A stretch of DNA of 7,210 nucleotides from contig NOLC01000030.1 in NCBI GenBank assembly GCA_002256595.1, positions 1 to 7,210 of the forward strand, read 5' to 3'. Under the pieces are notes generated by a model. That model was not told the origin of the DNA. It did no database searches and worked only from the letters and a program-made list of their open reading frames with translations. Made by a program: the position numbers and the translations under genes. The stretch comes from Methanosaeta sp. NSP1 (GTDB lineage Archaea > Halobacteriota > Methanosarcinia > Methanotrichales > Methanotrichaceae). Below are positions 1 to 4,668 of this stretch, one piece after another (positions within the stretch are counted from its first letter, which is position 1; each line of letters opens with the position of its first letter).

Positions 1-138
1 AAGATAGCGGCATCTGATGCTCCGGAAGAGGCCATATTGCTTTGCGAGTCAAGCCACCGGAAATGAGCTGTCTGAAGCGAGCAGCTTGATGTGAGCTGCC
101 CTCATGAGCTGTCTGATCTGAGCCTCCACATCTGCCTG
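1..138. other. Intergenic stretch downstream of uvrB, no gene recognised
   Basis: I see no convincing gene here. On the plus strand one frame is open from base 1 to a TGA at 64-66 (about 21 codons ending SSHRK); it could be the tail of a gene entering from the left, but the codons give no family clue. The minus strand, reading out of uvrB, has only very short frames, so no next operon gene starts close behind uvrB. No T-rich tract or stable hairpin marks a terminator. The stretch does contain a 13-base direct repeat and a small palindrome, GCATC-T-GATGC, at 10-20. Confidence 0.5.
63..116. repeat. Close 13-bp direct repeat
   Basis: ATGAGCTGTCTGA occurs at 63-75 and again, identically, at 104-116, a period of 41 bases. 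A partial copy (GTGAGCTG) lies between them at 91-98. A perfect 13-mer repeated this close is unlikely by chance in so short a stretch. Only two full copies are visible and there is no regular spacer, so this is not a CRISPR array. It may be a remnant of a degenerate repeat cluster continuing to the left. Confidence 0.5.
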
Positions 139-2121
139 TCAAGGCGCCATCATCTCTTTCTCCAGCCTTTTTATGGTATCCCTTAGCTGTATGGCCCTCT
201 CGAACTCCAGCCTCTCCGCTGCCTCCCTCATCTCCGCCTCCATCTCTATGATCACATTGGGCAGGTCGGACTTGGGAATATGCCTGATGTCGGTGATCTC
301 CACCTCTTTTTCCCGGATGGGCTTATTGATGGTCTTCGGCACTATGCCGTGCTCCAGGTTGTAGGCCATCTGCAGAGCCCTTCGCTGCTCCGTCTTGTCC
401 ATTGCTGACTTAATAGAGCCGGTGATGCGGTCGGCATAGAGAACCACTCTGGAGCCGGAATTGCGGGAAGCGCGGCCGATGGTCTGGATCAGGCTCTTCT
501 CATCCCGCAAGAAGCCCTCCTTGTCTGCATCCAGGATGCCTATGAATCCCACCTCGGGGATATCCAGACCCTCTCGCAGCAGATTGATTCCCACCAATAC
601 GTCGAACCGGCCCAGCCGCAGCTCCCGGATGATCTCGGTTCGCTCCAGGGTATCGATATCCGAGTGCAGATAGCGGGCCCGGATATCATTTTGGGCCAAA
701 AAGTCGGTCAGCTCCTCGGCCAGGCGCTTGGTGAGGGTGGTGACCAAAGCCCGATCTCCGGCGGCAACAATCTTGCGGATCTCGGCCATGACATCTCTGA
801 CCTGACCATCGATGGGCCTGATCTCCACCAGAGGATTAAGCAGGCCGGTGGGCCGGATGATCTGCTCCACCACCTGGACGGAGCGCTCCAGCTCATATTG
901 GGCCGGCGTGGCGGAGACGAAGATCACATTTCTCATGTGTTTCTGGAACTCCTCAAAGCGCAGAGGCCGGTTGTCGTAGCTGCTTGGCAGGCGAAAGCCA
1001 TAGTCCACCAGGCTCTTTTTTCGAGAGCGATCGCCATTATACATGGCCCGCAACTGGGGCAGGGTCTGGTGGCTCTCATCTATCACCAGCAGGAAGTCAT
1101 CAGGGAAGTAGTCCAATAAGCAGTATGGCGCCTCGCCGGGCAATCGGCGATCGAAATGGCGGGAGTAGTTCTCGATGCCCTTGCAGCTTCCAGTCTCGGA
1201 GATCATCTCCATGTCGTGCATGGTCCTCTGCTTGAGCCGGTGGGCTTCGATCATCCCCAGTTCCGGCAGCCGCTCTTCCAGCTCAGCCATAATGGAGTCC
1301 ATGGCCGCCTTCTGCTCCTCTTCAGGAATGACATAATGCCGGGCCGGATAGATGAAGAAATACTTGAGATCCTCCTTGACCCGGCCGGTATGCCGGTCCA
1401 CCTCACTGATACGGTCGATCTCCTCACCGAAGAGCTCTATTCGGATGATGTCATTGAAGTAGCCGGGAACCAGGTCGATGGTGTCCCCTTTGACCCGGAA
1501 GCGGCCGGGAGAGAGGTCCAGGTCGTTTCTCTGGAAGAGTATGTCCACCAGCCTGGTCAGGATCTCCCTCCGGGATATCCTTTCACCTGCACGGATCTCA
1601 AAGCCCATCTTCTGGAAGTTCTCGGGATTGCCCAGGCCGTAGATACAGGAGACGGAGGCCACGACGATCACATCCCTTCGGGAGAGGAGGGATGCAGTTG
1701 CCGCCAGCCTCATCTGCTCGATCTTGGGATTGATCAGAGCGTCCTTCTCTATGTACTGGTCTTTGGAGGGAATGTAGGACTCCGGCTGGTAGTAGTCATA
1801 GTAGGATACGAAGTACTCCACCCGGTTCTCGGGAAAAAACTCCTTGAACTCATTGTAGAGCTGGGCGGCCAGGGTCTTGTTGTGGGCTATGACCAGGGTG
1901 GGACGCTGCAGCCTCTCTATGACATTGGCTACGGTATAGGTCTTGCCCGAACCGGTCACTCCCAGGAGGGTATGCAAGTTATCCTTTTGCCCGACATTTG
2001 CCGTCAATCCCGAGGTCAGCTTCTCTATAGCCTGGGGCTGGGAGCCGGTGGGCTGGAAGGATGAAGCCAGATGGAATTCCTGCAAATGAGTGTCTTGGGT
2101 GTGATATAGATTTCTCGTCAT
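139..2121 (-). CDS. uvrB: UvrABC system protein B (excinuclease helicase subunit)
   Basis: UvrB is the damage-verifying helicase-fold subunit of nucleotide excision repair. It is loaded by UvrA and then recruits UvrC for the dual incision. From the chosen start the protein has 660 residues, normal for the family. Visible blocks in order: Walker A GVTGSGKT (54-61); the aromatic beta-hairpin YFVSYYDYYQPESY (103-116) that inserts between the DNA strands; VASVSCIYGLG after it; DESH (348-351); SATP (403-406); GINLLREGLDIPE (511-523); QTIGRASRN (546-554); and a C-terminal UVR motif (about 625-660) for contact with UvrC. Family similarity begins near FHLASSFQPTGSQP. The ATG at 2121 therefore fits better than the one at 2148, which would add MCHCCHHPH. 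Neither has a clear Shine-Dalgarno site. No uvrA or uvrC lies in the window. Identity is secure; the start is not. Confidence 0.97.
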   Translation of the reverse strand: MTRNLYHTQDTHLQEFHLASSFQPTGSQPQAIEKLTSGLTANVGQKDNLHTLLGVTGSGKTYTVANVIERLQRPTLVIAHNKTLAAQLYNEFKEFFPENRVEYFVSYYDYYQPESYIPSKDQYIEKDALINPKIEQMRLAATASLLSRRDVIVVASVSCIYGLGNPENFQKMGFEIRAGERISRREILTRLVDILFQRNDLDLSPGRFRVKGDTIDLVPGYFNDIIRIELFGEEIDRISEVDRHTGRVKEDLKYFFIYPARHYVIPEEEQKAAMDSIMAELEERLPELGMIEAHRLKQRTMHDMEMISETGSCKGIENYSRHFDRRLPGEAPYCLLDYFPDDFLLVIDESHQTLPQLRAMYNGDRSRKKSLVDYGFRLPSSYDNRPLRFEEFQKHMRNVIFVSATPAQYELERSVQVVEQIIRPTGLLNPLVEIRPIDGQVRDVMAEIRKIVAAGDRALVTTLTKRLAEELTDFLAQNDIRARYLHSDIDTLERTEIIRELRLGRFDVLVGINLLREGLDIPEVGFIGILDADKEGFLRDEKSLIQTIGRASRNSGSRVVLYADRITGSIKSAMDKTEQRRALQMAYNLEHGIVPKTINKPIREKEVEITDIRHIPKSDLPNVIIEMEAEMREAAERLEFERAIQLRDTIKRLEKEMMAP

Positions 2122-2170
2122 ATGGGGGTGATGGCAGCAATGACACATGAAGCTATGAGCTTTTTGCCCC

Positions 2171-2178
2171 CTTTAAAG
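2171..2178 (-). promoter_or_regulatory. Putative TATA box of uvrB
   Basis: CTTTAAAG, a self-complementary AT-rich octamer, is centred about 26 bases before the ATG at 2148 and about 53 before the ATG at 2121. Archaeal TATA boxes sit about 25 bases before the transcript start, so the transcript would begin near 2148. This gives either a leaderless message starting at 2148 or a leader of about 27 bases for the 2121 start. Assigned by position and composition only. Confidence 0.4.
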
Positions 2179-2193
2179 TCTTCAACAGCAAAA

Positions 2194-2206
2194 CTTAAAC
2201 GTTAAC
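2194..2206 (+). promoter_or_regulatory. Possible promoter/operator of the small RHH-like gene
   Basis: CTTAAAC (2194-2200) is centred about 28 bases before the ATG at 2225, the position expected of an archaeal TATA element for a leaderless message. It overlaps AACGTTAAC (2198-2206), which contains the palindrome GTTAAC. The same 9-mer recurs at 3925-3933 beside the other module promoter. Ribbon-helix-helix proteins often bind short palindromes in their own promoters, so an operator role is conceivable, but this is inference. Confidence 0.25.
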
Positions 2207-2224
2207 ATAGCGCATATAGTTTTT

Positions 2225-2359
2225 ATGAAGCGCATCAATGTCATGGTCTCCGACGAAGCAAAAGCAAAGCTGGTAGCTTATCAGAGGCACTTGCGCCTGA
2301 CTACACAGGACGAAGCCCTAGATAGGGTCCTTTCACAACTTGAAGTGCCAAGTGAATGA
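2225..2359 (+). CDS. Small ribbon-helix-helix (CopG-like) protein, putative DNA-binding
   Basis: A 44-codon gene, ATG at 2225 and TGA at 2357-2359, starting MKRINVMVSDEAKAKL and ending LEVPSE. The pattern fits a ribbon-helix-helix fold: a short N-terminal strand KRINVMV, a first helix from SDEAKAKLVAYQRHL, a turn with TTQDE, and a second helix DEALDRVLSQL. Such proteins dimerise, pair their strands and insert them into the DNA major groove, acting as repressors or antitoxins. No toxin-like gene follows; the next gene converges on it 11 bases on. It is divergent from uvrB. No Shine-Dalgarno site is visible, and the upstream TATA-like element suggests a leaderless message. It could be an orphan antitoxin or a regulator of the adjacent restriction-modification operon. 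Coding status is likely but rests on the fold pattern and start context. Confidence 0.6.
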   Translation: MKRINVMVSDEAKAKLVAYQRHLRLTTQDEALDRVLSQLEVPSE

Positions 2360-2370
2360 GATCACGCTAG

Positions 2371-3003
2371 TTAAGTGCTCATTATCCTTCGAATAGCTTC
2401 TTTCAGCTCCGGAAGAGTGCTGGTTGTGTAGATCATTTCGATGTCCCCTCGCTGGTGGTACTCTACGATTTTTTTAAGATCGCTTAAACGTCGATACCAC
2501 CCAATGCCGTCAGTTACGAAAAAGTAATGAGCATCTTCATCTTTTGTTCCCAGAACTTTGAGGATGTCTCCAAGCACATCGGTTAGCTTGCTGCCCGTTG
2601 CCTCATATCCCTTGTCAGCGACAAATTTTGTCAACGTATCGTAAGCAGGTCCTACTTCACTGTACGGACCGACGTAAAGACAGGTTGCGAACTTCCTAAT
2701 TCTATCTGCATCATTCATGCACTTTCCGCGAATGCTAGTAAAATCGCCCTTAACACCCCGGGCTTTCATTTCATTTGCCAACACGTCTTGAGATAGATCT
2801 AGAAAAAGCCGAAAAACATCCAAGGCATAAGGATTCTCAATAAGTATGGTCTTGGCAAGGTCTTCACTGAGAATCAGATCGTCTAGCCGATCAAGCACCT
2901 GGGGTATGGTCTCCAGAACTTTCCTGCCGTCGTCATCCAGCCATTCAGCAGGGATACGCTTCAACTGTTCAAGGAGGCCCTCTAATGTCACTTGTTGAGT
3001 CAT
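2371..3003 (-). CDS. Type II restriction endonuclease-like protein, short and possibly catalytically altered
   Basis: This 210-residue protein starts 5 bases after the methyltransferase stop, so the two are surely cotranscribed. The pairing suggests the cleaving partner of a type II restriction-modification system. The N-terminal 100 residues look helical (VFRLFLDLSQDVLANEMKARG). The C-terminal half carries KGYEATGSKLTDVLGD (131-146), VTDGIGW (163-169), RRLSDLKKIVEYHQRGDIEM (171-190) and IYTT (191-194). From memory, these blocks mark a type II endonuclease family in which the first is preceded by an E-x-K catalytic motif. Here the aligned residues are A129-D130-K131, so the expected glutamate is missing. 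The protein also seems shorter than relatives as I recall them. Residues 110-137 resemble GyrI-like effector-binding domains instead. It may be inactive, divergent or repurposed. The recognition site cannot be read from the sequence. Confidence 0.6.
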   Translation of the reverse strand: MTQQVTLEGLLEQLKRIPAEWLDDDGRKVLETIPQVLDRLDDLILSEDLAKTILIENPYALDVFRLFLDLSQDVLANEMKARGVKGDFTSIRGKCMNDADRIRKFATCLYVGPYSEVGPAYDTLTKFVADKGYEATGSKLTDVLGDILKVLGTKDEDAHYFFVTDGIGWYRRLSDLKKIVEYHQRGDIEMIYTTSTLPELKEAIRRIMST

Positions 3004-3008
3004 GGTGT

Positions 3009-3854
3009 CTATTCCATTGACTCTCGAACTCTGTACTGAGCAAAAGAGATTTCGATCTGAGCCTCCCTCTCGATGAGTAATGTCTGGCCGATGTCTAAGC
3101 GTCGCTTGACGACTGGTATCAAATCTTCGTTGATTTCATAACCGATGCTATTTCTATCTAGGTTCATGGCTGCCCTAATCGTTGTACCTGATCCAGCAAA
3201 AGGATCTAAGACGGTATCGCCAGCAAAGGAGTACATACGAATAAGCCTGCGAGGTATCTCTTCAGGGAAAACTGCCTCATGACCTTTGAACCATTCTGTC
3301 TCAGACTCTATGCGCCAGAACTTCTGAACATATTGTTTCCATGTCTCTTTGTCGATCTCGCTGGCCTTTTTAATCTCAGGATCCAACTTGTTGCGTTTAC
3401 CAGGTTTTTTTAAAATAAAAATATATTCAAAGTATACATTGTTATAAATTGAGGCTGGATAAGGATAAGAGCCAAGGAGTGGGCCTCCAAAATTTCGATT
3501 GAAACCCTTATCCCAGATAAATGTGTCAAAAAGCAGGAAGCCTAAACCCTGGCTAAGCATTAGCAGATCTGCAGATATTGGAACTCGATAAAGTCCGTTA
3601 CCATTATTATAAAAATATTTACTTCGAATATCTGCAACGTTAAGGCAAAACCGCCCATCGGGAATGAGAACCCGCCAGACTTCTTTAAATACGTCCTGTA
3701 TCATTTCCCTATAAGCCGCATAATCAAATTTTTGTCCCTTCTTCATTAAGGTAGTCACATAGGGTGGACTGGTGACAACGCAGCTTACCGATTGATCAGG
3801 AACTTCTTTCATCTGCCTGGAGTTCCCGATGTAGATTTTATGATCAGTCTTCAT
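3009..3854 (-). CDS. Site-specific DNA methyltransferase, beta class, probably N4-cytosine
   Basis: This enzyme transfers a methyl group from S-adenosylmethionine to an exocyclic amino group of a base within a specific DNA site, protecting it from the partner nuclease. The 281 residues show the catalytic motif IV TSPPY (28-32) first and the cofactor-binding motif I DPFAGSGTT (217-225) near the end, followed by IGYEIN (237-242). That circularly permuted order defines the beta class. TSPPY, rather than DPPY, favours N4-cytosine over N6-adenine. The middle (about 75-190) is the likely target-recognition region. GHEAVFPEEIPRRLI (191-205) is the block typically seen just before motif I. The start is fixed by an in-frame TGA directly upstream; AGGA at 3862-3865 lies 7 bases before the ATG. 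It is the first gene of the operon, so methylation would be made before cleavage. Its DNA is AT-rich compared with the flanking genes. Confidence 0.92.
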   Translation of the reverse strand: MKTDHKIYIGNSRQMKEVPDQSVSCVVTSPPYVTTLMKKGQKFDYAAYREMIQDVFKEVWRVLIPDGRFCLNVADIRSKYFYNNGNGLYRVPISADLLMLSQGLGFLLFDTFIWDKGFNRNFGGPLLGSYPYPASIYNNVYFEYIFILKKPGKRNKLDPEIKKASEIDKETWKQYVQKFWRIESETEWFKGHEAVFPEEIPRRLIRMYSFAGDTVLDPFAGSGTTIRAAMNLDRNSIGYEINEDLIPVVKRRLDIGQTLLIEREAQIEISFAQYRVRESME

Positions 3855-3891
3855 TCATCCATCCTGATTTGCATTCTCCTAAGTTATTATG

Positions 3892-3900
3892 GATATAATT
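3892..3900 (-). promoter_or_regulatory. Putative TATA box of the methyltransferase operon
   Basis: Read on the minus strand this is AATTATATC, centred about 42 bases before the methyltransferase ATG. It would place the transcript start near 3870 and give a leader of about 15 bases that just includes the AGGATGG ribosome-binding candidate. It lies back to back with the TATA-like box of the glycosylase gene, 16 bases away, so polymerase binding at the two may interfere. Confidence 0.4.
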
Positions 3901-3915
3901 GATGCTGGGGATGTC

Positions 3916-3926
3916 TTTATATTTAA
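3916..3926 (+). promoter_or_regulatory. Putative TATA box of the glycosylase gene
   Basis: TTTATATTTAA is a near-ideal archaeal TATA box. It predicts a transcript start around 3945-3950 and a leader of about 35-40 bases before the ATG at 3986. That start lies downstream of the ATG at 3899, which argues against the longer reading frame. Confidence 0.5.
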
Positions 3927-3936
3927 CGTTAACGTT
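3925..3936. promoter_or_regulatory. Perfect 12-bp palindrome in the divergent promoter region
   Basis: AACGTTAACGTT is its own reverse complement and is also two tandem copies of the palindrome AACGTT. It overlaps the end of the glycosylase TATA-like box and lies before its probable transcript start, a position where a bound protein would block initiation. The nearest candidate ligand in the window is the small ribbon-helix-helix-like protein, whose own upstream region carries AACGTTAAC. Operator function is inferred. Confidence 0.3.
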
Positions 3937-3973
3937 GATTAAATTTTCTATCGGAAAACCGCTAAATATTGCC

Positions 3974-3980
3974 AGGAGGA
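3974..3980 (+). promoter_or_regulatory. Ribosome-binding site that fixes the glycosylase start
   Basis: AGGAGGA, a strong match to the anti-Shine-Dalgarno sequence, ends 5 bases before the ATG at 3986. It decides the start against the ATG at 3899, which would add 29 residues unlike the family, and is better spaced than for the second ATG at 3992. Confidence 0.75.
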
Positions 3981-3985
3981 AAAGA

Positions 3986-4651
3986 ATGCAGATGAATTCC
4001 CAAATGGAGAGCGAGACTCTTGGCGTAGAAGATTTGATGCGTCTTTACCTCCCCATCAAGCCCCGTATTGAAGAAAGGCTGCAGGACTTCGCCGGAATCT
4101 GGGAGACGGCCTCCGACGAGGAGCTGTTCCGGGAGCTGGTCTTCTGCCTGCTCACCCCCCAGTCCAAGGCCAAGACCTGCTGGAGGGCGGTAGAGCGTCT
4201 GGAGAGAAAACGCCTGATCAATCAAGCCGGGCCGGAGGAGATCACCCTGGAATTGGTGGGTGTTCGGTTCAATCAGAGAAAGGGAGAGTACATCTGCCTG
4301 GCCAGGAGCATGTTCTCCTCCATCTCTCTCAGAGATACGCTGGCCGGTTTTCCTGGGGCCGCTGCCGCCCGGGAGTGGCTGGTGCAAAATGTCAAGGGCC
4401 TGGGTTACAAAGAAGCCAGCCATTTCCTGAGAAACATCGGCCTCGGAGGGGAACTGGCCATACTGGACCGGCATATCCTCAAGAATCTGACCCTGCTGGG
4501 AGTGATAGATGAGCCTCCCAGCTCGCCCACCAAAAAAATGTACCTGGAGATTGAGAGGAAGATGACCGCCTTTTCCAGCCAGTCTAAAATACCCATGGCC
4601 CATCTGGACCTCTTGCTCTGGTACAAGGAGGCGGGAGAGGTCTTTAAATAA
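3986..4651 (+). CDS. ogg: N-glycosylase/DNA lyase, archaeal 8-oxoguanine DNA glycosylase (Ogg2 type)
   Basis: This base-excision-repair enzyme removes 8-oxoguanine from DNA and cuts the strand by a beta-lyase step. From the chosen start the protein has 221 residues, close to the roughly 200-residue archaeal Ogg2 enzymes and much shorter than eukaryotic OGG1. It shows LLTPQSKAKTCW (55-66) in the N-terminal helical part; the helix-hairpin-helix LVQNVKGLGYKEASHFLRNIG (132-152), in which K142 is the expected Schiff-base lysine; and ILDRHILK (159-166), in which D161 is the expected catalytic aspartate. The C-terminal end LLLWYKEAGEVFK is typical. Base composition returns to the G+C-rich host type from just after the start codon. 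It is transcribed alone, divergent from the methyltransferase and convergent with the next gene 17 bases on. Confidence 0.9.
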   Translation: MQMNSQMESETLGVEDLMRLYLPIKPRIEERLQDFAGIWETASDEELFRELVFCLLTPQSKAKTCWRAVERLERKRLINQAGPEEITLELVGVRFNQRKGEYICLARSMFSSISLRDTLAGFPGAAAAREWLVQNVKGLGYKEASHFLRNIGLGGELAILDRHILKNLTLLGVIDEPPSSPTKKMYLEIERKMTAFSSQSKIPMAHLDLLLWYKEAGEVFK

Positions 4652-4668
4652 TCAAGCCGGGCATGCCC

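Larger units (their letters stand above)
2149..3985. other. Compositionally distinct restriction-modification module, probably acquired
   Basis: This interval holds the small ribbon-helix-helix-like gene, the methyltransferase and the endonuclease-like gene, plus AT-rich intergenic DNA. Hand counts of single 60-base lines give 19/60 G+C (3421-3480), 21/60 (3601-3660) and 25/60 (2821-2880), against 39/60 (841-900), 37/60 (1261-1320) and 40/60 (5581-5640) in the flanking genes. All six CTAG tetranucleotides of the window (2318, 2367, 2735, 2799, 2883, 3158) lie here. I see no integrase, transposase, tRNA or terminal repeats, so mechanism and exact ends are unknown. Horizontal acquisition is an inference from composition and from restriction-modification genes being commonly mobile. 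Confidence 0.55.

Noticed and set aside
1156..2064. Long open frame (302 codons) on the plus strand opposite uvrB
   Set aside because: It is a by-product of the G+C-rich codon bias of uvrB; its translation shows no family motif and it lies fully antisense to a certain gene.
2150..2165. Small hairpin AAGCT-ATG-AGCTT followed by T residues, terminator-like on the plus strand
   Set aside because: No plus-strand gene ends before it; the 5-bp stem is weak and it lies in the uvrB promoter region.
3851..3874. Seven-codon leader frame ending in an ATGA overlap with the methyltransferase start
   Set aside because: The AGGAG before it is only one base from the ATG, and the predicted transcript start lies inside it, so translation is unlikely.
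3962..4603. Open frame of 213 codons on the minus strand opposite the glycosylase
   Set aside because: Antisense to a gene with intact catalytic motifs and a strong ribosome-binding site; its translation is low-complexity and unlike any family.
4220..4662. 13-base direct repeat AATCAAGCCGGGC at 4220-4232 and 4650-4662
   Set aside because: About 430 bases apart, one copy inside the glycosylase gene and one across its stop codon; one such pair is expected by chance at this window size.
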